Source: Chitinophaga silvatica (lineage in GTDB: Bacteria; Bacteroidota; Bacteroidia; Chitinophagales; Chitinophagaceae). Taken from it: DNA of 64,000 nt. This document shows, piece by piece, positions 15,779 to 24,488 of this stretch. The notes under the pieces were generated by a model that had not been told where the DNA came from, did not search any database, and saw only the letters and a program-made list of their open reading frames with translations. The stretch lies in assembly GCF_003419895.1 (NCBI RefSeq), contig NZ_QPMM01000013.1:62001-126000 (forward strand). The letters are read 5' to 3'. Position numbers and translations under genes: made by a program. Position 1 is the stretch's first letter. Each line of letters begins with the position of its first letter.

Positions 15779-16942
15779 TTACTTCGCATTCCTGAAAAGG
15801 AACCATAGTTTTATCTTTAATGCAATCCATCCCAACAAGGCATATACTACCAGCAGAATCCCCAGATGTCTGATATATGGTGTTATCAGCTCAACAGATC
15901 CTTTTTGAATCAATAGAATTTTAAAGGCTTGCAGAAAGGGGGTAAGCGGAATAATATTTGCCAGAAACTGCACAAATACAGGCATGGCATTAAGTGGCCA
16001 GGTAAATCCGCTGATAATGAAAGCGGGAGAGGCTATTACCATTAATACCTGTGTAGCTTTTAAGGCATCCGGAATCAGAATACTCACAAAAACTCCCATA
16101 AATGAAACCGAACCTACAAAAAATGCAGTAAGCCATATAAAGCTCAGAATACCTTCCGGTAGCGGCACATTAAAAAATATGTGCATGAAGTAATATATGC
16201 AAACAATTAGTATGGAGAATGTCCAGATGGGAAGTACCTTTATTAGCATAATTGGAAATGCCCATCTGCGCATGCCGGAATATTCGGGAATAAATGAACC
16301 ACGCTGAAATTCGGCAGCAAAGCTAATTGCAAGCGCCAGTAGTATCACCTGTTGCAGTACTACTGCCAGCATAGCAGGCCACATAAATATCAGGTAATTA
16401 CTGGTAGTATTGAAAAGAGTGATGTAATTCGTTTTAAATGGCTCATACTGCGTAGCAGCCTTACTTGCCGGCATCCCCATTTTTTGCAATCCCTTAATGG
16501 AAACTCCGGCTGAAAAGGTACCAATAGTCAGTTGTATGGCTTTGGATGCAAAGTTAGCTGTCAATACATTACTGGTATTAACGTATACATTTACCTCAGG
16601 ATATTTTTTCTGAAGAACGTCGGCCTCAAACCGGCTTGGGATCATCACTACAGCCGCTGCTGCCTTTTTAATTACTTCATCATTTACATTAGGTGGTTCC
16701 TGAGTATATTGAACAACTTTAATACTTTTATTATCTCCCAGCATTTCTGCCAGCTGGTTCGATAGTGGGGTGTCGTCTTTATCTATAACTATAACGGGTA
16801 TATTTTCTACTTTACCACTTCTATATACAAAGCCAATCAGGGTAGCATATAAAATTGGTGCCAGGAAAAAGACCGAGCGCAGGGTAGAGTTACCCAGAAA
16901 AAGCTTAAACTCCCGTTTCAACAATCTCAAAAATTCTTTCAT
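15779..16942 (-). CDS. ABC-2-type transporter permease (export operon)
   Basis: A 387-residue permease with the YhhJ/YbhR-like layout: one N-terminal helix (about residues 20-40), a large extracytoplasmic domain (about 45-170) with VIVIDKDDTPLSNQLAEMLG, then about five C-terminal helices including PAMLAVVLQQVILLALAISF. It is third in a TolC-HlyD-permease operon. No ATPase and no second permease gene are present here, although such exporters need an ATPase, so it must come from elsewhere or from an unlinked gene. Substrate unknown; drugs or lipids are typical for the family. Confidence 0.88.
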   Translation of the reverse strand: MKEFLRLLKREFKLFLGNSTLRSVFFLAPILYATLIGFVYRSGKVENIPVIVIDKDDTPLSNQLAEMLGDNKSIKVVQYTQEPPNVNDEVIKKAAAAVVMIPSRFEADVLQKKYPEVNVYVNTSNVLTANFASKAIQLTIGTFSAGVSIKGLQKMGMPASKAATQYEPFKTNYITLFNTTSNYLIFMWPAMLAVVLQQVILLALAISFAAEFQRGSFIPEYSGMRRWAFPIMLIKVLPIWTFSILIVCIYYFMHIFFNVPLPEGILSFIWLTAFFVGSVSFMGVFVSILIPDALKATQVLMVIASPAFIISGFTWPLNAMPVFVQFLANIIPLTPFLQAFKILLIQKGSVELITPYIRHLGILLVVYALLGWIALKIKLWFLFRNAK

Positions 16943-16948
16943 GCCTGA

Positions 16949-17905
16949 TTATTTCAATATTACTCTTGAGTTTACCAGTATATCTTTAGCTTTATTCATA
17001 TCCTTTGGTTGCACTTTAACCTCGTAAATAGCCTCATCTGGCTGATAGTCGGGATAGGCCGTCGTAATATCGGCATATCGGGTAAGTTGTTTAATATAGG
17101 CAATAGTTCCGTCCAGTTCTTCCTTGGAATACATGGTCTGTATCTTCACCTCCTGACCTTTTTTATATTTTGAAATCTTGCTTTCCGGTACGGTAAATCT
17201 AAACCAGGTACTTTCCGGAATATAGCCATTGAATAGTGCAAATCCTGCTGTAGCTAATTCTCCGGGGTTAAGACTGATAGTTTCAATTTCCATATCGTTG
17301 GTTGCAATAACATATCTTTCAGAGTAGGCTACATTAGCTTCCTGTAAAGCACCTCGTGCCTGTGATGCCTGGCCGGCGGCCATATCTACCTTCTCTATAC
17401 GTGTTCCCTTTTTTACATCATCCAATTCAGCAACTACCGCATCATATTGGGCTTTGGCACCCTGTAATTTTGCATAAATTTCATCATGCGCCTGGGGCGA
17501 CATTAAACTGTCGTTAAACATATTATTGGCTCTCTCATATGATTTCTGTGCAAACTCGTATTGTTCTTTAAGTCCTTTATATTTTGCCTGTAATTGCTTC
17601 AACTGATCCGGAGTAGCACCATTGCGGGCCATTTTCTCCTGTGCGGTAGCAGCGTTTACCGCTCCCTGAGCCTGTGCAATTTTGGCCGAAACCTCCGGTA
17701 CATCCAGTAATGCCAAAGTATCACCTCTTTTTACTGTCTGGCCTTCCTTTACATATATATTCAATATTCTGCCTGTCACCTTTGGCGCAAAGGAGATCAC
17801 ATCTTTTTTAGCTTTCCCTTCAAATTGATCAGTTTTTTGTTTGGATGATGAACAACTTGCCAGTATCAGTGAACAGACTAAAAGTATATGTGTAGTTATT
17901 TTCAT
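16949..17905 (-). CDS. HlyD/EmrA-type periplasmic adaptor lipoprotein
   Basis: A 318-residue adaptor with lipoprotein signal (HILLVCSLILASCSSSKQ). A biotinyl-lipoyl half (GRILNIYVKEGQTVKRGDTL) is followed by a long coiled-coil hairpin at about residues 70-165 and a second lipoyl half with beta-barrel (ETISLNPGELATAGFALFNG). It would bridge the ABC-2 permease and the TolC channel. Gene spacing is 6 bases to the permease and 34 bases from the TolC gene, so one operon is clear. Confidence 0.9.
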   Translation of the reverse strand: MKITTHILLVCSLILASCSSSKQKTDQFEGKAKKDVISFAPKVTGRILNIYVKEGQTVKRGDTLALLDVPEVSAKIAQAQGAVNAATAQEKMARNGATPDQLKQLQAKYKGLKEQYEFAQKSYERANNMFNDSLMSPQAHDEIYAKLQGAKAQYDAVVAELDDVKKGTRIEKVDMAAGQASQARGALQEANVAYSERYVIATNDMEIETISLNPGELATAGFALFNGYIPESTWFRFTVPESKISKYKKGQEVKIQTMYSKEELDGTIAYIKQLTRYADITTAYPDYQPDEAIYEVKVQPKDMNKAKDILVNSRVILK

Positions 17906-17939
17906 CTTATAGTAATTAGTTTGAATAATGTTGCAGGTA

Positions 17940-19346
17940 TCAATACAGTTTATTAATATCCAGTTCCTGAGTAGATCTCATTAACTCTATGGCCGCCCTG
18001 CGCTGATTGAAAATTGCATTCTGATATTCCAGTTCTACTGATTCAAGATCATTTTCTGCTTCTATCAGTTGAGTTGATTTAGACATTCCGTACCTGAACT
18101 CTTTTTCTGCCTGGATTAATGCATTATTGGCAAGTTCCTTTTCTTTCTTCCTGAACGTAATCTGTGAATTGGCAATGTCGTAGTTCGACTGATTATTAGC
18201 CTGATTCAGAGTAAGCTTGCGAATAGCGTCGTATTTCTGGATTTGTAGCAGCTCCCGGTCGATACGTGCAGTTTCTATGGCGTGTTTGCCTTCCTTACCA
18301 TCGAAAATCTCCCATTTAAACCCTATCCCGGTTGTTAGTAATGGAAAGATATTCAGATTGGTAGGCCTCCAGTCTAGCTTTCGGCCAGGATAATTGATTG
18401 CCGGAATAGGAGGAATAATATCGTTGGATGATTTAATTCTGTTGCCATATAATCCAACATAATAGGTGGAAGCCATTAGCTGTACTTTTGGTATCCACCA
18501 GGTTTGTTCTGCTTTAATTTTAAAGTCCGATGCACTGATCCCATGATTTAACGCTCGTATTTCAGCGCGTTGTTCAATTGTTTTTTCGGGAGGACGAAGT
18601 ATGATAGCCGTAAGTTCCGGTTCAATAAGTTGTAATCTATCATTGCTGATGCCTGTTAATACTTCAAGTTGAGTGAGCAGTAATTGTTTTTTACCCTCAT
18701 ATTCTACTATTTTAGAGTCGAGGGTGGCCTGTGCCAGCTCTATTTTTTTGTGATCATATGGAGTGATCAGCCCATATCCTAATGCTTTATCGGCAGTTTT
18801 GCGGTTGGCATCCAGTCTTCTTTTTGCTTCATCCAATACTTTTTTAGATTGATGTACCAGTGCCAGTTGGTCATATGCTCTTGAAATAACAGCAACTACA
18901 TCGTCGGAGGTTTTTTCCAGTAAAACATTCTCTGATTGCCGTTTTTCCTGTAAAGCTTTGCTGAGTTGTTTTACCTTTCCTCCTGAATATAGCAACATTT
19001 TGGCATCAGCCTTAGCCAATCCGGAAAATCCGGATACATTGATGTTGTTGTTGTATTTTCCTTCAGGAATGGTCAGAAATGGCTCCAGGTTTAGCTCTGG
19101 AGAGATAATACGGGCCGTTGCATTCAAATATCCGCCCATCCCGCTTACCTCTAAAGTAGGGAGATAAACATCCTTTAATTTGTGTTGGTCCAGCTCCGTT
19201 AGTTTATTTTTGGTCTGTTGAGTCTTGAGGTCTGCATCCCGAACCATAGCACTGTCTAGCAGCTCTTTGAAGCCAGGTGGCGTTTGTGCTTTGGCGTAGT
19301 TATAAAATATTAATGACAGGAGGAGGAATGACAGCTTGCTTTTCAT
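17940..19346 (-). CDS. TolC-family outer-membrane channel of the ABC-2 export operon
   Basis: A 468-residue protein with signal peptide (LSFLLLSLIFYNYAKAQ). Two repeats of long helices and short beta-strands fit the TolC/OEP fold, for example AKRRLDANRKTADKALGYGL and NNALIQAEKEFRYGMSKSTQ. It heads the operon for the HlyD-type adaptor and ABC-2 permease. It is only distantly similar to the other TolC protein in the window and lacks its Met-rich stretches. Confidence 0.9.
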   Translation of the reverse strand: MKSKLSFLLLSLIFYNYAKAQTPPGFKELLDSAMVRDADLKTQQTKNKLTELDQHKLKDVYLPTLEVSGMGGYLNATARIISPELNLEPFLTIPEGKYNNNINVSGFSGLAKADAKMLLYSGGKVKQLSKALQEKRQSENVLLEKTSDDVVAVISRAYDQLALVHQSKKVLDEAKRRLDANRKTADKALGYGLITPYDHKKIELAQATLDSKIVEYEGKKQLLLTQLEVLTGISNDRLQLIEPELTAIILRPPEKTIEQRAEIRALNHGISASDFKIKAEQTWWIPKVQLMASTYYVGLYGNRIKSSNDIIPPIPAINYPGRKLDWRPTNLNIFPLLTTGIGFKWEIFDGKEGKHAIETARIDRELLQIQKYDAIRKLTLNQANNQSNYDIANSQITFRKKEKELANNALIQAEKEFRYGMSKSTQLIEAENDLESVELEYQNAIFNQRRAAIELMRSTQELDINKLY

Positions 19347-19646
19347 TGATAAACACTTTTTTGGTCACATACCTGCAACATAGCCTATAACTTTGAATTA
19401 ACAATGAAATAGAGATTGATTTCTTTTAATCATTAAGTAGAAATCCTGATCAATACTCATGATAGGGCTTTGTGAAATCGAACAGTTAGATTCTATAGAC
19501 CTTGAAAGAGGAACTCAAAGAACCTAATTATTATCCTATAGTTTTTAATGGCCAGGCAGTTTTTTCTGTAGATTTCATTGAATATAAGTCAATCTATCTG
19601 ACAGTTCACTTTCTGAATGATGTAATAATGTTGGGTGCAGGACTGA
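19347..19646. other. Intergenic region with a possible decayed coding fragment
   Basis: This 300-base gap holds the upstream region of the TolC operon and no clear promoter match. A plus-strand frame open from 19499 to the TAG at 19673-19675 would encode about 57 residues, including YYPIVFNGQAVFSVDFIEYK and LNDVIMLGAGLIIASDSAWK, which read like real protein. There is no ATG, and a short ATG-led frame (19460-19528) meets it only by a frameshift. It may be a gene remnant overlapping the end of the zeta-toxin-like gene. Confidence is low. Confidence 0.25.
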
Positions 19647-20339
19647 TTATTGCATCTGATTCAGCCTGGAAGTAGCAGAAGGATTATCAATGAGGCGATC
19701 TATTTTAGAATCTTTTATCAATGAAGTTATATTGGGAAGGTAATTAATAAACCATCCAGGTAAATCGTTAAGGTTTAAACAGTATACAACTTTATTATTT
19801 AGTAATTGAGCGAGTAAAATATGATTGGTTTCGGATGTATCAATTATTTCAAGAGTATCCAGAATATTATAATGGATGTTTAATTTCTCGAGGTTCCCGT
19901 AAAAGTTATCTTCTATAATATTTCTGGGTACATAATGACCGCCTTCTTTCGTTCGGTCTATCACCCTTAACTCTGAAAGATCTGGATTATCAAGCCCAAG
20001 ATATAGCATGTTAACAGTATATCCGGCCTCTCTGAATCGTTTGGGAACATCCCAGGTTGCATTATTGGTGAAATGTCCTTCATAGACAAAATTATCCCTT
20101 GTAGTTAGGGCATTCTCCACAAGAGTATCGAATGTAAGTTCTACAAATGCCAGAGCAATTTTTTTTGCCTCCTTATGCGCACGAATTCCCTCTGACCATA
20201 AAGTCCTTTGCTTTTGCATATATAATTTATCACCATCAAAAATGGAGTACTGTTGTTGAATTTTCAAAGGTAGGAAACCTGCACCAACAGAAGATTTGCC
20301 AGCTCCATTGGAACCAGTAATTATATAAAGGGAAGGCAT
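19647..20339 (-). CDS. Zeta-toxin-like P-loop kinase
   Basis: A 230-residue protein with Walker A at residues 9-17 (GSNGAGKSS) and the zeta/AAA pattern: FDGDKLYMQKQRTLW, a following helix, and VYEGHFTNNATWDVPKRFRE. Zeta toxins phosphorylate UDP-activated amino sugars, but many chromosomal zeta-like kinases have other or unknown targets. It follows by 6 bases a small gene that could encode an antitoxin. The C-terminal 60 residues are not like the classic PezT end. A toxin role is inferred from family and pairing. Confidence 0.8.
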   Translation of the reverse strand: MPSLYIITGSNGAGKSSVGAGFLPLKIQQQYSIFDGDKLYMQKQRTLWSEGIRAHKEAKKIALAFVELTFDTLVENALTTRDNFVYEGHFTNNATWDVPKRFREAGYTVNMLYLGLDNPDLSELRVIDRTKEGGHYVPRNIIEDNFYGNLEKLNIHYNILDTLEIIDTSETNHILLAQLLNNKVVYCLNLNDLPGWFINYLPNITSLIKDSKIDRLIDNPSATSRLNQMQ

Positions 20340-20344
20340 TAAAG

Positions 20345-20590
20345 CTATGGTAGGTTATAGCGCTCACGGACTTTTGCAGCTTCAGTACTTGTGAGATCCC
20401 GAATAAGCAAAAAATCTCTATTATTTGGCGCTAGGGTCATAAGTGAGATTTTACCGCTAGGATACTCAAGGTAACACTGATGAGCAGGGAGATCCTTGGA
20501 GTTTATCATAAACGGTAATCCATTTGAAAACTTTGCTTGTCGAAGGTTTCTTACTGCGATATTACCCCGTATTTCAATTGGATTATTCAT
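20345..20590 (-). CDS. Small partner of the zeta-like kinase, possible antitoxin
   Basis: An 81-residue protein, not recognised by family. It begins MNNPIEIRGNIAVRNLRQAK, continues with a beta-rich centre and ends in a helix (RDLTSTEAAKVRERYNLP). It lies 6 bases ahead of the kinase gene and is likely cotranscribed. Order small-then-kinase fits many toxin-antitoxin pairs, but the sequence is not the three-helix epsilon type and has no evident DNA-binding fold. Confidence 0.6.
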   Translation of the reverse strand: MNNPIEIRGNIAVRNLRQAKFSNGLPFMINSKDLPAHQCYLEYPSGKISLMTLAPNNRDFLLIRDLTSTEAAKVRERYNLP

Positions 20591-20872
20591 TTGTAATATA
20601 ATGAATATCAGTTAATTAATTATTTGATATCTGTTACAAAGATACTGTTTTTTCAGCGTATTCAAATAATTTATACCAATGAACGGGTATTGCAGAGCGA
20701 ACTTTTTCTCTTAGAAGTATTTTATCAGTTTCACAATTTTATGTTTTTGAATTCTACAATTTAAATCGATGCGAAAGTAACATTTGGGTATTCCAACAGC
20801 TAAAATAGGATTTAAAAAAAATGAGTATAACAAACTGTTAACAAAGTTTTAAATAGCCATGTATTCCTTAAT
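20591..20872. other. Intergenic region upstream of the zeta-like pair
   Basis: About 280 AT-rich bases with no ORF. A spaced inverted repeat ATATCA (20605-20610) / TGATAT (20625-20630), 15-20 bases before the small gene's start, could be an operator for autoregulation but is short. No consensus promoter seen. Confidence 0.3.
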
Positions 20873-20904
20873 AAAAAAGGAGGCTACCAAAATCAGTAGC
20901 CCCC
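20873..20904 (-). terminator. Intrinsic terminator of the ferritin-like/VioB-like operon
   Basis: On the minus strand GGGGGCTAC (20904-20896) pairs with GTAGCCTCC (20887-20879), with one G-U pair, around an 8-base loop, and is followed by TTTTTT. It starts 13 bases after the stop of the ferritin-like gene. Confidence 0.85.
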
Positions 20905-20916
20905 TTCAAATAAAAA

Positions 20917-21984
20917 CTACGCTTTTCCTCTGAATACATCAGTAAACTCAAATGGTGCGCCAACTGTCTGGCCCGGACGTCCGGGAAACGGTGTTGCAGC
21001 CAGTTTCTGACCTATCAGCTTAATATCATACATCAATCCAAGTGTGTTATTGATGAACGATGGCTCTCCGTTAAAAGTACGATGCAAGCCATGCAGCAAC
21101 TTGGAATAGTAGTACGCAAATTCTTCTGCCATGAGTTTGATCTCCTTTTCATCCTGAGTGCCATTTGGTAACTCTGAAAGCTTGGTATTCTTTGAAATTG
21201 GGAATACTTCACTCTGATTAAAAGGCAGTGTGCCTTCATAAGCATAACCAAGCTCTGAACCCGGATCTTCCACCAATCGTTTTCCAAGATATACTTCATT
21301 AAAACGATAGTAGTGGGCAATACCACCACCAGGCCTGATTGGACTGGAGGTTGTTCCTTCTCCCTGCTCTACAATAATATCAATTGCACGTTTGGCATCT
21401 TCTTTTGTGTAGATTGGGAATAGTTGATCTGGGGGATAAAAAGAAGTAGTCATTTGCAGACTTGGGTCGCCAGGGAGTTTGTCATTGGCCAGTTCATCTA
21501 TCTTATCTTTGATAGCTGCATAATACTGACCGATGGTTGCAAATTGCTCTGCTCTCATACCCATTGCACTCATTTTTATTGGAAAGTCAATAGGGTTTTC
21601 TGGTTCTTCAATTTCCATGAAGGTATTCTTAACCACATCTTTGGTAAGCATTTCCAGATTTACGATTAAACCTTCGTTGATCCCCATTGGCAGTGGGCCC
21701 GGGTATGAAGGGATAAACTCCGGTTTGTCTATCGCCGGATGTCCGCCCAGGGCATTGAGAATATTTGAGTCAATTGCCATGTGCAGCATCTCATCTATCA
21801 CCACCGAATGTATTAATTGGTATACTTCCTTATTCTTTTCAGGCATAATAGAGAGCATAGCAGTCAGGTAAGGCGGAATGGTGGAGTGTTCCAGCTCAAT
21901 TGCCTTCTGAACGTAGAAAAACAGGTCCTCTAATTTGGTACTGTTTCTAACTCCTTCTAAAAGTGATGGATTTATTAGTAGCAT
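20917..21984 (-). CDS. Ferritin-like domain protein (VioB/RebD C-terminal-type)
   Basis: A 355-residue protein whose first 230 residues match the ferritin-like domain of VioB and RebD (iminophenylpyruvate dimer synthase type). Key features are AIELEHSTIPPYLTAML (Glu32, His33), VVIDEMLHMAIDSNIL (Glu65, His68) and ALGGHPAIDKPEFIPSYPG. The ExxH and EH pairs suggest a metal site in a four-helix bundle. No signal peptide. It follows the VioB-N-like gene by 10 bases and ends at a terminator. No violacein or rebeccamycin oxidase gene is nearby, so the product may be different. Confidence 0.82.
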   Translation of the reverse strand: MLLINPSLLEGVRNSTKLEDLFFYVQKAIELEHSTIPPYLTAMLSIMPEKNKEVYQLIHSVVIDEMLHMAIDSNILNALGGHPAIDKPEFIPSYPGPLPMGINEGLIVNLEMLTKDVVKNTFMEIEEPENPIDFPIKMSAMGMRAEQFATIGQYYAAIKDKIDELANDKLPGDPSLQMTTSFYPPDQLFPIYTKEDAKRAIDIIVEQGEGTTSSPIRPGGGIAHYYRFNEVYLGKRLVEDPGSELGYAYEGTLPFNQSEVFPISKNTKLSELPNGTQDEKEIKLMAEEFAYYYSKLLHGLHRTFNGEPSFINNTLGLMYDIKLIGQKLAATPFPGRPGQTVGAPFEFTDVFRGKA

Positions 21985-21994
21985 AATGATTTAC

Positions 21995-23971
21995 TTAATT
22001 ATTAGATTGAATTTCTAAAATGGTTTCTGCTGCATCAGTTCCTACTTGCGGCAATGCCTCTGCTGGCATCGATTTTTGCAGTGTTGCTTTTTGTAACTGC
22101 GCACTTAATTGTTTATTGATTCTTACTTTATCTGCTTCCTCAGGAGCCCTAAAACCCTGTAGCGCTCTGGCATTTGCCAGTACTTTTCCTGGTTTCGGAT
22201 CTTTGAGCCATTTGATCAGGGTATCCATTTTGTTTTTAGATAAATCACGGGTAACAGGCATGTATACCGGATCATTAAAATCCCTGGTAAAAGCAAATAA
22301 CAGAATGTCTTTATGCCTGATAATATCATCCATTTTGCTCATGTCCATAATATGCTTGCTCATGATCGGATAAAGATTTCCAAACTGCAGCCATATATGT
22401 GCAACATCCGTCCAGGTTGGGTTGGCAGGAACATCATACTTGTCTCTTAAATGCACGCACAGGAAATCCTCACTGCACTGATCAAAGTATGGTACTCCGT
22501 TTAAGGTATACGGATACAGATATATTTGTCCTTCTACATACTCTCTGAAATTCCCGGGATCTCCAATAGCGGTAAGTGTTGCATCGATTTTCCCGTTAGC
22601 TCCGGTTTTAAGTGTTGATGGATAGGTAATCTTTCCAACAGGTACATTAATAGGTGGAATTTTAGCTGTAGGTGGATTAGGATCAGATGGAGGTCCGCCA
22701 CCCTGATCGTCCAATGGGTCCATTAATGTAATGCCAATGTTGGCATTTGGTATTGGTTTCCCATATCTGTAAGCATAAAAGGTAGTAGAAAGTGAGTTTT
22801 CAGGATCGAGGCGGAAAATATTCTGGTCTGCTCTCATATAATATCCACCACGTGATTCCCGACCGTAAATTACCAGTACGCCGGATTCCTGTTTCAGGAG
22901 CAGCAATTGATTATTCTGCAATAGAGTCATTATCTCCTTTGTGAGAGGTATGGTGACTATACCTCCGGTAGTATCTAACCAGTTTTTGTCTGGGCTGATA
23001 CTGATAATTGGTTCTACGGCTTGCGGTGAAATAGAGTATTTCTGAGTATTAGACATCTCAATGTCTACTGGTACTCTTGAAACGGCAATAATTATATCAG
23101 AAAAGTTCTGATTGATGTCGCCTAATGGTCCATTAGTTGGGTATGAGTTACCCAGGTCAAGTGTTAGTCTGTTTCTTTTCTCATCAACTATAAAGTTGCT
23201 ATAGAGAAAGTAAGTAGAGGTGCTGGCAGGTGCATTAACCGTTCCATATAACCTTCTCGTAGCAGGAAAATAGAAAGGTTCATCTTGAATATAAGGGCTA
23301 ATTGATCCCAATACCCGGCCTAAAGCAAATCTACCGTCTACATGCGTATAGTAGTAACCGTAGGTATTTAAATTAATGGATAGGCGGGTAGGTGAGGCGC
23401 TCTTCATAGCACTAAGAATGGGTGACTGTGAAGCCTTTTCTCCCCATTGCAAATTTTCCAATACAGAAGTAAAGCTGGCGCCGCTAGGTTGCCTGTTTCT
23501 GTTGTAGTCTGTATCGCTTGCGTTATTAGGATATTGCCTTCTGTTAATATCCCTGAATCCTACAGGTGAAATTTCACCTTCGAGTAATAGTTCACCTTCA
23601 GCGGTAGATAAACGTACTTTTACTCCATAAATTGCAGATACAATTTGCATCTGAGGGTCCAGATCCAGCATCTTCCCGTTTGGTCGATCTGGTGAACCGG
23701 TTACAGGTAATCCAATTAGTAAATCATCCTTTTGGTTTTTCATTACTTTACCATCAGGAAGATATCCCTCTTTTACCGTGCAGTTAAGAAAGCGGAAATT
23801 AGCACCTCCAACAGGATTCCACCAACCATTATAGGTCGGTAAATCTTCTGGTTGCTGAAACCTGGCTTCAAATGAGTCATTGTCGTAATGACGAACGTCG
23901 TTATTCACAGTGGAAACATCCGATTGGAAGTCCCCAGTGAATACAAATCTGGGATCATGTAAGTAAGACAT
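21995..23971 (-). CDS. Large protein paired with the ferritin-like gene (VioB N-terminal-like)
   Basis: About 658 residues from the ATG at 23971 (MSYLHDPRFVFTGDFQSDVS); the further upstream start adds 25 unlikely residues. The beginning resembles the N-terminus of VioB/RebD-type proteins, which open with a short motif around prediction, ring-forming residues and PRIHFRG-like text. Later parts have ANFRFLNCTVKEGYLPDGK, a Pro/Gly-rich linker and FLCVHLRDKYDVPANPTW, which suggests an Ig-like or barrel fold. Length plus the ferritin-like partner (about 1013 residues) equals VioB/RebD size. Assignment by order, size and start motif only. Confidence 0.55.
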   Translation of the reverse strand: MSYLHDPRFVFTGDFQSDVSTVNNDVRHYDNDSFEARFQQPEDLPTYNGWWNPVGGANFRFLNCTVKEGYLPDGKVMKNQKDDLLIGLPVTGSPDRPNGKMLDLDPQMQIVSAIYGVKVRLSTAEGELLLEGEISPVGFRDINRRQYPNNASDTDYNRNRQPSGASFTSVLENLQWGEKASQSPILSAMKSASPTRLSINLNTYGYYYTHVDGRFALGRVLGSISPYIQDEPFYFPATRRLYGTVNAPASTSTYFLYSNFIVDEKRNRLTLDLGNSYPTNGPLGDINQNFSDIIIAVSRVPVDIEMSNTQKYSISPQAVEPIISISPDKNWLDTTGGIVTIPLTKEIMTLLQNNQLLLLKQESGVLVIYGRESRGGYYMRADQNIFRLDPENSLSTTFYAYRYGKPIPNANIGITLMDPLDDQGGGPPSDPNPPTAKIPPINVPVGKITYPSTLKTGANGKIDATLTAIGDPGNFREYVEGQIYLYPYTLNGVPYFDQCSEDFLCVHLRDKYDVPANPTWTDVAHIWLQFGNLYPIMSKHIMDMSKMDDIIRHKDILLFAFTRDFNDPVYMPVTRDLSKNKMDTLIKWLKDPKPGKVLANARALQGFRAPEEADKVRINKQLSAQLQKATLQKSMPAEALPQVGTDAAETILEIQSNN

Positions 23972-24488
23972 TGTTAGGGCTTGTTTTGTGTTTATAATCG
24001 ATTTATTTGAACCATAGGAAACTCCTTTAGCATAGCTGCGTCGCAAATAAAATTTTCATGAGGAGAAAAATTTCAACAGGTACTATTTTAACTTCCTTAT
24101 ACTTTTTTGATGAACAACAGATTTAATGATTGCTCTTTTTGCTCGATTATTTTTTTCAAATCAGGGATTGTTTTAGCATGAAATAAAAAATTTAAGTGGA
24201 CTAACATTCTCTATGATTGAATTGTTCAAAAAGGAATAAAAAAATTCGAATAATTTTTTATAGATCGATGAAACCTTTTGTAGATAAGAGTTGTGTGGAA
24301 ATTAATTTTTTAAAATAATTGTATTTATTATAGTTGATGTCAAGCAAAAATGTTTCAAAGTTTTTTATTTATAACAATTCTTGTAGATAGTTTTGATAGG
24401 ACTAGTTTTATTGACATCAACAATTATTTTTATTTTTTATTAGACGAATTTGAAATAAAAGTTATCTTTATTTTACTATACCTAACAT
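23972..24488. other. AT-rich divergent intergenic region with a large imperfect inverted repeat
   Basis: About 515 bases between the VioB-like operon and the cytochrome-b-like gene. It contains a 119-base inverted repeat (24312-24430): AAAATAATTGT plus GTTGATGTCAA on the left, interrupted by 10 bases, against TTGACATCAACAATTATTTT on the right. A TATCTTTA element at 24461-24468 is one base from the Bacteroidota -7 consensus and is well placed for the downstream gene. No convincing ORF. Confidence 0.5.
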
